This document shows positions 38,824 to 47,426 of a stretch of DNA of 63,332 nucleotides, one piece after another (position 1 is the first letter of the stretch; each line of letters starts with the position of its first letter). The stretch covers positions 1 through 63,332 of the forward strand of contig CAJMLL010000007.1 of assembly GCA_905214225.1 (NCBI GenBank), written 5' to 3'. Position numbers and translations under genes: made by a program. The notes under the pieces were generated by a model. It did not search any database. It had not been told where the DNA came from and saw only the letters and a list, made by a program, of their open reading frames with translations. This DNA comes from an uncultured bacterium (lineage in GTDB: Bacteria; Bacillota; Clostridia; Peptostreptococcales; Anaerovoracaceae).

Positions 38824-39672
38824 TTATTCTGCCCGCCCCTTCACCGGTTCGGAAAGCAGTCGGATTCTCCTGATTGCACGCTCATACATGCTCTGCAGCA
38901 TCTTCCTCTTCATTTCCAGATAACTTGCTTCCTCTGCCTCGTGAAGATACGCTTCCGCCGCCCGGGTAATGGTCCGGAAATTCTCGGTCGCATAATTGAT
39001 CTTGGAGACGCCGGCCTGAATGGCTTTCCGGCAGTCTGCATCGGAAATTCCGGAGCCGCCCTGCAGGGTAAGCGGAAGGCGGGTCTGTCCGGCGATTTTT
39101 TTCAGTCTCTGTATGTCCAGGCCGCCTTCAGGGACTTTCTGTCTCGGCATATTTCCGACCGATACCGCCAGCCCGTCAATTCCCGTTTCTTCACAGAATT
39201 CTTTAACGATGGACGGATCGGTCAGCGTTCTTCTGTCTGCATCCGTGTCTTCTGCCTCTCTTCCATGCAGAACCGCCTCACAGCTGACCCCGTAGGGTTC
39301 CGCCATTTCTGTGACCTTCCGGGTAAAGCGGATATTGTCCTGAAGGGACTTCCGCGATCCATCGTACATGACGGATGTAAATCCCAGATCCATCGCCTGC
39401 TGAAACAGGGCTTCATAATGCCCCATGTCCAGATTTACACAGATCATGGTGGAGGCATTCTCTGCTGCCGTAACCATGGCCGGCCCGATCAGTTCCAGCG
39501 GTGCGTAGCTCAGGAATTTTTCCGTGATCTGAATGACGACGGGATAATCCAGGCGCTCTGATGCACGCACCGCCGCACGGATCATGTCCAGACTCGCCAC
39601 ATGGAAGGCCGGAATACACCGCCGCTCTTCCTTTGCCTCATTCATCAGTTTTTTCAATGTAGCAATAGGCAT
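38824..39672 (-). CDS. Class II fructose-bisphosphate aldolase homologue with zinc ligands replaced
   Basis: 282 residues. The fold is that of class II aldolases (FbaA/GatY/KbaY): IPAFHVASLDMIRAAV, GFTSVMYDGSRKSLQDNIRFTRKV, KINYATENFRT. The three zinc histidines of the family are all changed. LDHG is LDMG (Met83, with catalytic-position Asp82 kept), the NVHG motif is NMPR (Pro176) and the HGGSG motif is QGGSGIS (Gln204). The protein keeps the phosphate-binding GGSG loop. It may bind a sugar phosphate, use a different metal, or be non-catalytic. It is divergent from the GntR-sortase pair. Confidence 0.85.
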   Translation of the reverse strand: MPIATLKKLMNEAKEERRCIPAFHVASLDMIRAAVRASERLDYPVVIQITEKFLSYAPLELIGPAMVTAAENASTMICVNLDMGHYEALFQQAMDLGFTSVMYDGSRKSLQDNIRFTRKVTEMAEPYGVSCEAVLHGREAEDTDADRRTLTDPSIVKEFCEETGIDGLAVSVGNMPRQKVPEGGLDIQRLKKIAGQTRLPLTLQGGSGISDADCRKAIQAGVSKINYATENFRTITRAAEAYLHEAEEASYLEMKRKMLQSMYERAIRRIRLLSEPVKGRAE

Positions 39673-39855
39673 AACTCAACCTGCTTTCCTGCTGCCGTGA
39701 ACGCATCCCGTTTCCCCGGCAGCTTCCTGTTAACTCCCGATCTGTTTCTAACATTCTACTGGATTCCCGCCGATTTCTCAAGTCTCAGCCGTATTTCGAT
39801 GGTGTCAAGAATCAGTGAGGCGGTAAAAGACATCCAGAGTTGATTGAAGGTGAGT

Positions 39856-39994
39856 CTGTAATGCAGCCGGATGCGTGGACTTCTGAGCGCCTCGCTGCCA
39901 GACGATCGACGGCCCGGAGAGGGCCGGCGGAGTCGGAAGCGTGAGCATGCGCGAAGGGAGCCGGGAGGCGTTCCAGGCATCCGGCTGCATACAG
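39856..39994. repeat. GC-rich element bounded by a 14-bp perfect inverted repeat
   Basis: ATGCAGCCGGATGC (39861-39874) pairs with GCATCCGGCTGCAT (39977-39990); flanking CTGTA/ACAG and TGGA/TCCA extend the stem to about 20 pairs. Inside are CGCCTC/GAGGCG and GGCCC-GGAGA-GGGCC. It lies between the aldolase-like gene and the GntR promoter and is outside any supported gene. It may be a structured leader of the minus-strand aldolase-like mRNA, an independent RNA, or a MITE-like insertion. Confidence 0.75.
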
Positions 39995-40070
39995 CTCACA
40001 GAAAAAGCTTGGAGATCTGTCAGCGAAAATCCCACTGTTTCCTGACACCATCGCCTCCCGGCGATCTTCC

Positions 40071-40119
40071 TTGACATCAAAACCTGCCATCTGTATAATT
40101 ATAACAGATTGTATACAAT
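40071..40119 (+). promoter_or_regulatory. Consensus sigma-A promoter and palindromic operator of the GntR gene
   Basis: TTGACA (40071-40076), 17-base spacer, TATAAT (40094-40099): an exact consensus. The perfect palindrome ATTGTATACAAT (40108-40119) covers the expected start site and fits the FadR-type GntR operator pattern TNGTNNNACNA loosely. Autorepression by the next gene product is the simplest reading. Confidence 0.8.
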
Positions 40120-40133
40120 GTAAAGGAGTATCT

Positions 40134-40856
40134 ATGTCTGTACAGCAATACCTTGAGGGAAAAAAGGATTCCAATCAGCCTTTGTCCAATAATCTATACG
40201 CCAAACTGCAGGAAGACATTCTGACCGGACGGATTAAAGCCGGAGGAAAACTGACGGAGCAGCACATCTGTGAAAAATACCGGGCCAGCCGCACGCCGGT
40301 CCGGGAGGCTATCCGTCAGCTGGAGGCCGAAGGGCTGGTGCAGCTGATTCCCAACCGCGGCGCCTTTGTCATCGGACTGACAGAGAGAGATATCTCTGAC
40401 ATTCTGATGATGCGCAGCTCTATGGAGGTGCAGGCCGCAGACTGGGCGGCAGAGCGGATCAGCGATAAGGAACTGGATCAGCTGACGGAGATTTATGAAT
40501 ACATGGTCTTTTACACCCATAAGGGGGACATCGAAAAGATGCGCAGCATCAACGCGGCCTTCCACAAGATTATCTACCAGTCCTCCCACAACCGCATTCT
40601 CCAGCGGCAGCTGAACATGTTCCAGACCTACCTGAAATTCGCGGCGCCGGACCAGTACACCCTGGAGAGCCTGAACGATATCCTTCTGGAGCACCGTGCC
40701 ATTTACAGCGCGATCATGACCCATGATCCGGCGGCAAGTTCACTGGCCATGAGGAACCACCTTCAGCTCGGGGCAGAAAGGAACCATGCTGCTTCCCCTG
40801 CACATGAACAGGCAGAATCCGGAGTTTCCGTCTCAGGGAGCGGGGAACAGCGATGA
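40134..40856 (+). CDS. GntR family (FadR/FCD subfamily) transcriptional regulator
   Basis: 240 residues from ATG 40134, with AAAGGAG 6 bases upstream. Winged helix-turn-helix at about 20-80 (LYAKLQEDILTGRIKAGGKL, SRTPVREAIRQLEAEGLVQLIPNRGAFV). An all-helical FCD ligand domain follows (MRSSMEVQAADWAAERI, NAAFHKIIYQSSHN, LEHRAIYSAIMTHDP, RNHL), with the histidines typical of metal/carboxylate binding. The last roughly 25 residues are a low-complexity tail. The stop overlaps the start of the sortase gene (ATGA). Confidence 0.93.
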   Translation: MSVQQYLEGKKDSNQPLSNNLYAKLQEDILTGRIKAGGKLTEQHICEKYRASRTPVREAIRQLEAEGLVQLIPNRGAFVIGLTERDISDILMMRSSMEVQAADWAAERISDKELDQLTEIYEYMVFYTHKGDIEKMRSINAAFHKIIYQSSHNRILQRQLNMFQTYLKFAAPDQYTLESLNDILLEHRAIYSAIMTHDPAASSLAMRNHLQLGAERNHAASPAHEQAESGVSVSGSGEQR

Positions 40857-41611
40857 ACAGACAAAGGAAGAATAAACAAGGCCGCTCCGGGCAAGTATTT
40901 CTGAACATCCTGATCATCGTTCTGCTGGTCGTGATGGCCGTCAGCGGCATCCAGCTCGGCCGGGCCTGGTACCGCTACCACACAGGTACAAAGGCCTATG
41001 AACAGATCCAGAAAACGGCGGGAACAGACGGCAGCAGCGCGGGAAAATCCGATTCCCCGGACTGGGCAGTTCTGCAGAAGAAATATAAGGATATCAAAGC
41101 CTGGCTGAAACAGGACGGAACGGTCATCAACTACCCGATTGCCCAGGCAGATGACAACCAGTATTATCTTTACCGCCTGATCAGCGGAAAATGGAATGTC
41201 AAAGGAAGCCTCTTCATCGACTTCCGAAACAAACACCCCTTTCAGGATTTTCTTACCGTCATCTACGGCCACCGGATGAAAGACCACAGCATGTTCTGGC
41301 ACATCGCCGATTACAGAAAGGCTTCCTATTATTCCCGGCATCCGGACATGATGCTTTACACCCCGGACGGGAACTATAAGCTGAAAATTTTTGCAGCCGC
41401 AACCATTCCTGCCTCCAGCCCGCGATATCAATTCAATTTCAAAACAAAAAGGGATAAACAGGAATATCTGAACTGGATCCAGAAGAAGACCGTACTGCAT
41501 ACGAATGTAAAGGTCTCCGCAGAGGATCACATCGTCATGCTCAGCACCTGCACCTATGAATATCACAACGCCAGAGCCGTTGTTTTTGCGAAGATACTTC
41601 CGGTAAACTAA
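40853..41611 (+). CDS. srtB: Class B sortase
   Basis: 252 residues. One N-terminal membrane anchor (about 15-33) after a basic start, then the sortase barrel. Catalytic residues are His140 (VIYGHRM), Cys233 (MLSTCTYEY) and Arg241 (YHNARAVVF). It cleaves a sorting signal and links surface proteins to the cell wall; no substrate gene is in the window. Translationally coupled to the GntR gene, which is unusual. A terminator follows. Confidence 0.95.
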   Translation: MNRQRKNKQGRSGQVFLNILIIVLLVVMAVSGIQLGRAWYRYHTGTKAYEQIQKTAGTDGSSAGKSDSPDWAVLQKKYKDIKAWLKQDGTVINYPIAQADDNQYYLYRLISGKWNVKGSLFIDFRNKHPFQDFLTVIYGHRMKDHSMFWHIADYRKASYYSRHPDMMLYTPDGNYKLKIFAAATIPASSPRYQFNFKTKRDKQEYLNWIQKKTVLHTNVKVSAEDHIVMLSTCTYEYHNARAVVFAKILPVN

Positions 41612-41658
41612 TAGCAGAACAGTATCGTCCAAAGCCCATTGAACCGTAGAAAAACAAG

Positions 41659-41702
41659 GCCGTTTTCCGCCGCATTCTCTGTGCCGGGAAACGGCTTTTC
41701 TC
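41659..41702 (+). terminator. Terminator after srtB
   Basis: GCCGTTTTCC-loop-GGGAAACGGC followed by TTTTC. Confidence 0.75.
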
Positions 41703-41882
41703 TGTCCGGAAAACAAAAAGAAAAATGAGACCACCTGGCGGCAGCCTCATTCTCCAGCTTTTTTAATGGTCGGGCAAAAGGCCCTACACCAATATTATAT
41801 CCATTTCAAAGGGAATTACAAATTAATTTTTTCTTTTTCCCTTTTAAGTTTTCTTCAGATCTGTGTATACAGGTCAGAAGAT

Positions 41883-44498
41883 TTATTCTTCATTCACAGG
41901 ATCCAGTACATTGAAGGTCAGCTTTCCGCCTTCTTCATCGATCGTGATCTGGCTTCCGTCGATCACATCACCGGAAATGATCAGCTTTGCCAGCTCATTC
42001 TCAACGTGCTTCTGCAGATACCTTCTGACCGGACGAGCACCATAGTTCGGATCGTAGGATTCATGTGCAATGAATCTGCGTGCGTTTCCGGTAAGCTCCA
42101 GATGGATTTCCCGCTCTGCCAGGTGATCCTCCAGTTCCTTCAGGTTCAGATCGATGATGCCGCCGATCTGCTTCTCGGTCAGAGGGCTGAATACGACGAT
42201 GTCGTCGATACGGTTCAGGAACTCCGGCTTGAAGTACTGATGCAGCATTCCGGTTACCCGTTCCTTTACCTCAGGGTCGATGGTTCCATCCTGGTTGATG
42301 TTGTTCAGCAGTTCCTGGCTTCCGACATTGGAGGTCATGATGATCACCGTGTTCTTGAAGTCAATGGTTCTGCCCTGGTTGTCTGTCAGGCGGCCATCGT
42401 CCAGCAGCTGCAGCAGCAGGTTGAAGACATCCGGATGTGCCTTTTCAATCTCATCGAACAGAACGACACTGTAAGGATGTCTGCGGACGGCTTCGGTCAG
42501 CTGACCGCCTTCATCATAGCCGACATACCCCGGAGGCGCTCCGATCAGTCTGGAGACGCTGTACTTTTCCATGTACTCGGACATATCGATACGGATCATG
42601 TTCTTCTCATCGTCGAACAAAGCTTCCGTCAGTGCCTTGGCCAGTTCTGTTTTGCCGACTCCGGTTGGTCCCATGAAAATGAAGGAACCGATCGGGCGGT
42701 TGGAATTCTTCAGGCCGGCACGGGCTCTCAGGATGGCCTCGGAAACCGCTTCAATTCCTTCATCCTGACCGATGACTCTCTTATGCAGGATTTCCGGAAG
42801 ATGCAGCAGCTTGTTTCTCTCGGTCTCGACCAGCTTGGAAACCGGAATTCCGGTACGGTCTGCAACGATTTCCGCAATCTCGTTCTCGCCGACTTCCATC
42901 TTCAGAAGCTGGCTGTCCTTGCTGTTCGCAACCTTGTCCTGCAGCTCTTTCAGCTGGGCTTTCAGTTCAGGAATGGTGCCGTTGACCAGTTTTCCGACCT
43001 GATCCCAGTCACTTCTTCTCTGTGCCTCTTCACTCTGGTGCTGTGCCTGATCCAGCTGTTCCTTCACGCTCTTGATCTGGTCGGCAACAGAACGCTCGCC
43101 GCTCCACTGGGCGGTGATGGCCTTCTTCTGATCTTCCAGATCAGCCAGTTCCTGATTCAGTTTCTCCAGACGGTTCTTCGCACTTCTGGTATCTTCCTTC
43201 TTCAGGGAACTCTTAGCGATGTTCAGTTCCGCGATACGGCCCTTGATCTCTTCCAGCTCTCTCGGCTCACTGTCAATTTCTGTACGGATTCTGGCGGCAG
43301 CCTCATCCATGAGGTCGATGGCCTTGTCCGGCAGGAAGCGGTCTGTGATATAGCGGTCAGACAGTTTCGCGCAGGCAATCAGCGCGTCATCCGTGATTCT
43401 GACGCCCTTGTGGTAAATCTCAAAACTGTCTTTCAGTCCTCTCAGGATTGCAATGGTATCTTCTACCGTCGGCTCTCCGATCATGACCTTCTGGAAACGA
43501 CGCTCCAGCGCCTTATCCTTTTCCATGTACTTTCTGTACTCATCCAGCGTCGTCGCGCCGATGCAGTGCAGCTCGCCTCTTGCCAGCTTCGGCTTCAGCA
43601 TGTTGCCGGCATCCATGGATCCTTCCGTCTTTCCGGCGCCGACGATGGTATGAATCTCATCGATGAACAGAATAATCCGTCCCTCCGATTTCTCAATTTC
43701 CTTCAGAACCGCCTTCAGACGCTCCTCGAATTCACCTCTGTACTTGGCGCCCGCAATCAGTGAACCCATATCCAGCTCAAAAATCGTCTTATCTTTCAGT
43801 GTATCCGGCACATTGCCCTCGTAAATTCTCTGGGCCAGGCCTTCTACAACGGCGGTCTTACCAACACCCGGCTCACCGATCAGCACCGGGTTGTTCTTGG
43901 TTCTTCTGGACAGGATCTGGACCATTTCACGGATTTCCTTATCCCTTCCGATGACCGGATCCAGCTTGTTCTCCTTTGCCAGATCCACCAGATCGCGTCC
44001 GTATTTCTCCAGCGCATCGTAGCTGTCCTCCGGCGTGTTGCTGGTGATTCTCTGGTTTCCGCGGACCTTCATCAGCTCCTTGAGGAAGTTATCCTTTGTC
44101 ACACCATACTGCTGAAGAATCTGCGCGGACGGTGTGCCGTGCTCCTCAAGCAGAATCAGATACACATGCTCCGTACTGACATACTCATCCTTAAACTTCT
44201 TAAACGCAAGGTTCTCCGCCTTCGTAAACAGCTGATCGCTGCGGCGTCCCAGATAGACATTATCCGCGTTTCCGGACACCTTCGGCATTTTATTCAGTTC
44301 AGCGCCTAGACTGCTCTGCATGGCCGTCACATCCACATTCATGTTCTTCAGAATGCGGTCGACCGTCCCCTGCTCGTCCTGCAGCAGAGCCAGATGAACA
44401 TGTTCCGGCATCAGTTCCTGCTGGCCGTATTCCAGTGCCAGCTGCCGTGCCGATTCTACTGCCTCCTGCAGTTTCTGCGTATACCTCTCAACCTTCAT
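41883..44498 (-). CDS. clpB: ATP-dependent disaggregase ClpB
   Basis: 871 residues. Clp-N domain (1-145); AAA+ domain 1 with Walker [16 protein letters not shown] and Walker [16 protein letters not shown]; the long ClpB-type coiled-coil middle domain (about 405-530); AAA+ domain 2 with [14 protein letters not shown] and [16 protein letters not shown]; a C-terminal D2-small domain ending in VLDPVNEE. Works with DnaK to rescue aggregated proteins. A CIRCE element upstream points to HrcA control. Confidence 0.98.
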   Translation of the reverse strand: MKVERYTQKLQEAVESARQLALEYGQQELMPEHVHLALLQDEQGTVDRILKNMNVDVTAMQSSLGAELNKMPKVSGNADNVYLGRRSDQLFTKAENLAFKKFKDEYVSTEHVYLILLEEHGTPSAQILQQYGVTKDNFLKELMKVRGNQRITSNTPEDSYDALEKYGRDLVDLAKENKLDPVIGRDKEIREMVQILSRRTKNNPVLIGEPGVGKTAVVEGLAQRIYEGNVPDTLKDKTIFELDMGSLIAGAKYRGEFEERLKAVLKEIEKSEGRIILFIDEIHTIVGAGKTEGSMDAGNMLKPKLARGELHCIGATTLDEYRKYMEKDKALERRFQKVMIGEPTVEDTIAILRGLKDSFEIYHKGVRITDDALIACAKLSDRYITDRFLPDKAIDLMDEAAARIRTEIDSEPRELEEIKGRIAELNIAKSSLKKEDTRSAKNRLEKLNQELADLEDQKKAITAQWSGERSVADQIKSVKEQLDQAQHQSEEAQRRSDWDQVGKLVNGTIPELKAQLKELQDKVANSKDSQLLKMEVGENEIAEIVADRTGIPVSKLVETERNKLLHLPEILHKRVIGQDEGIEAVSEAILRARAGLKNSNRPIGSFIFMGPTGVGKTELAKALTEALFDDEKNMIRIDMSEYMEKYSVSRLIGAPPGYVGYDEGGQLTEAVRRHPYSVVLFDEIEKAHPDVFNLLLQLLDDGRLTDNQGRTIDFKNTVIIMTSNVGSQELLNNINQDGTIDPEVKERVTGMLHQYFKPEFLNRIDDIVVFSPLTEKQIGGIIDLNLKELEDHLAEREIHLELTGNARRFIAHESYDPNYGARPVRRYLQKHVENELAKLIISGDVIDGSQITIDEEGGKLTFNVLDPVNEE

Positions 44499-44572
44499 TA
44501 TCCTTCACCTCTTTAATTACTCAAGCGCAGTTCCGCGGAGCTTCTGCCTCGTTTTTTCTGCTCTCTGCTTTC

Positions 44573-44600
44573 ATTATACCCACTCCATTCCAGAAGTAAA
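44573..44600 (-). promoter_or_regulatory. Likely clpB promoter
   Basis: On the minus strand TTTACT (44600-44595), 16 bases, TATAAT (44578-44573), about 75 bases before the start codon and just downstream of the CIRCE element. Confidence 0.5.
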
Positions 44601-44607
44601 GACTTTT

Positions 44608-44634
44608 TTGGCACTCATTTCGATAGAGTGCTAA
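44608..44634. promoter_or_regulatory. CIRCE operator (HrcA site) of clpB
   Basis: TTGGCACTC-N9-GAGTGCTAA: one mismatch from the CIRCE consensus TTAGCACTC-N9-GAGTGCTAA. It is placed upstream of clpB, beside the putative -35. In many Bacillota clpB is under CtsR; here HrcA repression is indicated. Confidence 0.9.
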
Positions 44635-44651
44635 TATTTTTTGAACAAAAG

Positions 44652-44683
44652 GAAAACCGCCAGGGGATCATCCCGCTGACGGC
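44652..44683 (-). terminator. Terminator after the 3-hydroxyacyl-CoA dehydrogenase gene
   Basis: On the minus strand CCGTCAGCGGGAT-G-ATCCCCTGGCGG followed by TTTTCCTTTTG. Confidence 0.75.
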
Positions 44684-44813
44684 ATTCCGCATTCGATTGA
44701 TTCAGTTGAATATAGTAGATCCCGGCTGAACCGGTAATCTCTCCATTCCATCCGGCCGCCCCAATGCCGGAAGCATCGCTGATCACTTTACAGTCCCTTC
44801 CGGGACCAGGGGC

Positions 44814-45773
44814 TTACTGATACTTATAGAATCCCTCGCCGGCATTCATTCCGGTCTTTCCCTGCTGGATATAGGACTCCAGCAGTTTTGCGATCCGGTT
44901 GCTCATGGTTCCCGGCTCGGTTGCGTCCGGCGCATTGCTTACAATATTATATGCCGTCTGCAGTCCGACAACATCCAGGATGCGGAACGGTCCTACCGGC
45001 GCGCCTGTTCCCAGCTGCCAGGTCTTATCGATTGTTTCCGGATCAGCGACTCCCTTTACCAGGAGTTCTTCTGCCGCATTCAGGAAAGGAACAAGCAGGC
45101 TGTTCAGAATGTATCCCGGCTGCTCTTTATGGAGCTGAAGCGGAATCATGCCGATACTTGCTGCAAACTCTACGACACGCTGGTAAACTTCCGGATCAGT
45201 TCCCGGATGCCCCATGACTTCTGCCGTGTTGTTCTTCCAGATTTCATTGGCAAAATGAAGGGCAAGGAATTTCTCCGGCCTGCCGGTATCCTCTGCAAAC
45301 ATGCTTGGGAGCAGGGTGGAGGAATTGGTGCAGAGGATCGTCTTTTTCGAGAGAAGCGGAGCCAGACGTTCATAGAAATCTTTCTTCTGCTGCGGGTTCT
45401 CTGCCATAGCTTCAATGACAATATCCGCTCCGCGGACGGCTTTCGCGAGATCTGTTTCCAGACGGAGATCCGCATAGGCTGCTTCCGCCTGCTGTTTCAG
45501 CGCATCAATGCTTTCCGGCGTTGCCTTGCTGAAATCATCGATCAGGCCTCTGGCATACAGTTTCGGTCCAAGAGGCTGTCCGATGAGTTTCTTCTGCTCT
45601 TCCAGTGTCTCCTGGTAAACCTTGCGAAGATGCTCCAGCTTTGGACGTGCCCTCTCAATGGAGCCTTCACTTCTCAGCCAGATCGTGACATCGTATCCCT
45701 TATATGCACTCTGATAAGCAATCTGACTTCCCAGGACACCGCCGCCTGCTACTACAACCTTCTTCATTCTCAT
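44814..45773 (-). CDS. 3-hydroxyacyl-CoA dehydrogenase family protein
   Basis: 319 residues from ATG 45773 (MRMKKVVV), which has GGGAG at a usable distance; an ATG three codons upstream is too close to it. N-terminal Rossmann motif VVVAGGGVLGSQIAYQSAYKG, then IVIEAMAENPQQKK, TNSSTLLPS and the catalytic-His region ALHFANEIWKNNTAEVMGH. The C-terminal helical dimerisation domain ends GEGFYKYQ. Probably acts in fatty-acid or butyrate-type metabolism. In the usual HFxxP motif the proline is not seen, so substrate specificity may differ. Confidence 0.88.
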   Translation of the reverse strand: MRMKKVVVAGGGVLGSQIAYQSAYKGYDVTIWLRSEGSIERARPKLEHLRKVYQETLEEQKKLIGQPLGPKLYARGLIDDFSKATPESIDALKQQAEAAYADLRLETDLAKAVRGADIVIEAMAENPQQKKDFYERLAPLLSKKTILCTNSSTLLPSMFAEDTGRPEKFLALHFANEIWKNNTAEVMGHPGTDPEVYQRVVEFAASIGMIPLQLHKEQPGYILNSLLVPFLNAAEELLVKGVADPETIDKTWQLGTGAPVGPFRILDVVGLQTAYNIVSNAPDATEPGTMSNRIAKLLESYIQQGKTGMNAGEGFYKYQ

Positions 45774-45983
45774 CTCTGACATCTCCCTTCTATCGGATTC
45801 CGGAACATCGTTCCGGAGAAATTTCTAAGTTTTGTTTACGTTCATGAACATTTCCCTTGTCTATATTATACATCATTGTATTTATTTTGAAACAATTGAT
45901 ATTTTATTAACGAAATCTTTTTATTCTTTGTTCAACTGATGAAATCTAGCCGTTTTAAGTGATTGACGAGTTTTTAACATACA

Positions 45984-46019
45984 AAAAAATACGCGTAAAA
46001 TACAAAACGCGTATTTTTT
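45984..46019. terminator. Bidirectional terminator after the BASS transporter gene
   Basis: Perfect 13-bp stem AAAAAATACGCGT / ACGCGTATTTTTT with a 10-base loop, giving U-runs on both strands. Confidence 0.85.
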
Positions 46020-46064
46020 CTCTCAACTGTTAGTTTTTTCACAAGGAAGCCAGGAGGATTTCCG

Positions 46065-47057
46065 TTACGATTCTCTTTTATCCGCCGATGCAGCTCTCAA
46101 TTCCTTCCGGCTTCTTTCCCGGAGAATTTTGCCGAATCTGTGCCCCAGGATTCCTGCCAGCATCTGCTGGAAGAGGGTTCCCACCAGAACCGGGAAGATT
46201 GCGCCGCCCGGAAAATACTGCGCTGCCAGAACAGCTCCGACAGAAATGTTGCGGATGCCGCCGCTGAAGATCATGGTTGTGGCGTTCGGAACGCTCACAC
46301 GCATGAGAATGGTAATGGCGAACATGACAAAATACGCAAATACAATGATGAACAGCATGAACAGAAGAACCAGAAGGTAGAGCGGCTTCAGGTGCAGCAG
46401 ATAAGGCGCGACCTTGGTGCTGTTCAGGGTCATGACACAGATCATGGCAATTCTGGCAAAGGGTGTGATCTTAGGCCGCAGCGTCTCCTTCGCCTTCCCG
46501 TGGGTCAGCTGATTCAGCGTCAGTGCCAGAAGCGACGGAATGACGATCATAATGATCATACTCCTCATCATCGGCCAGGCCGGGATGTGAACCACGGTGC
46601 CGAGAATCATCGACAGCACTACAGGAAGCAGGAAGGGTGAAACGAGGGTGTCCAGAACCATGATGGACAGGGACAGCGCCATGTTTCCGCCATACAGCTC
46701 CGCCCAGGTCATTCCCATCATGCCGGCCGGCACAATCTGCTCGATGACAATTCCCGTAACCAGGTGCATATCATTGTGGAAAAAGATCATGCCGAGAAGG
46801 TAGCCCAGAACCGGCATCAGAAGATGTAAAAACGCGAGGACCACGAAAACAGGCAGCGGATGGCGGCCGACGTCTTTCAGGGCCTTGAAATTGGAGCCCA
46901 GACTGCCCTGGAAGGCCATCACCATGAAGAAATAGGCGGCAAGCCACTGGTAGTCTGAAAACCATCTGGACACCAGAACGCCCAGCAGGACACAGCTCGG
47001 CGCGACGAAGGTGATATGCTTCTCTATAAATGAATTAAAGGAATACAGATATTTCAT
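46065..47057 (-). CDS. Bile acid:sodium symporter (BASS) family transporter
   Basis: 330 residues with about nine or ten membrane helices. Family features: the early AYFFMVMAFQGSLGSNFKAL segment, VIEQIVPAGMMGMTWAELYGGNMALSLS (unwound crossing helix), and the late SGGIRNISVGAVLAAQYFPGGAIFPVL. The C-terminus is a basic cytoplasmic tail. Bacterial members carry bile acids, pantoate or other organic anions; the substrate here cannot be told. Confidence 0.85.
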   Translation of the reverse strand: MKYLYSFNSFIEKHITFVAPSCVLLGVLVSRWFSDYQWLAAYFFMVMAFQGSLGSNFKALKDVGRHPLPVFVVLAFLHLLMPVLGYLLGMIFFHNDMHLVTGIVIEQIVPAGMMGMTWAELYGGNMALSLSIMVLDTLVSPFLLPVVLSMILGTVVHIPAWPMMRSMIIMIVIPSLLALTLNQLTHGKAKETLRPKITPFARIAMICVMTLNSTKVAPYLLHLKPLYLLVLLFMLFIIVFAYFVMFAITILMRVSVPNATTMIFSGGIRNISVGAVLAAQYFPGGAIFPVLVGTLFQQMLAGILGHRFGKILRERSRKELRAASADKRES

Positions 47058-47426
47058 TGATTTTTTTCCCGATTTCTGATAGATTCTCTTAGATACATGC
47101 TGACGCAGGCCTGGAAGGCATAAGATCCTGCCCTTCAGGCAATATGTGTCTATCTTACCACGCTTTTCATACGGCCAAAAGAAAATGACGGCGATTTTTC
47201 GCTTCCCGCTGTATTTTCTGCCGGAAACGGTGAAAAGTCACAAAAAATTCATATACGGATGCGTCATTCATGGTATAGTAGAAATTCGGTAAAGCGGTCT
47301 GCCTGAAGAATGCGTACATGCATTCAAGCAGGGGCTTCTGCGGAATAAGGCTAACCTGACCTCCCGGCCCGGACCGGGGAGACCTGCCTGCCAAAACTGT
47401 TTCTCTGAGAGTAATAAGGAAAACAT
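47058..47426 (+). promoter_or_regulatory. 369-base divergent region with structured leader for the flippase gene
   Basis: An extended -10 (TGG-TATAGT, 47271-47279) is the best plus-strand promoter candidate. The transcript would carry about 145 bases of leader with possible hairpins around 47306-47335 (AATGC...GCATT) and 47361-47382 (CTCCCGG...CCGGGGAG). No riboswitch class was recognised. Confidence 0.4.

Noticed and set aside
41766..43763. 665-codon plus-strand frame
   Set aside because: Antisense shadow of clpB without domains of its own.
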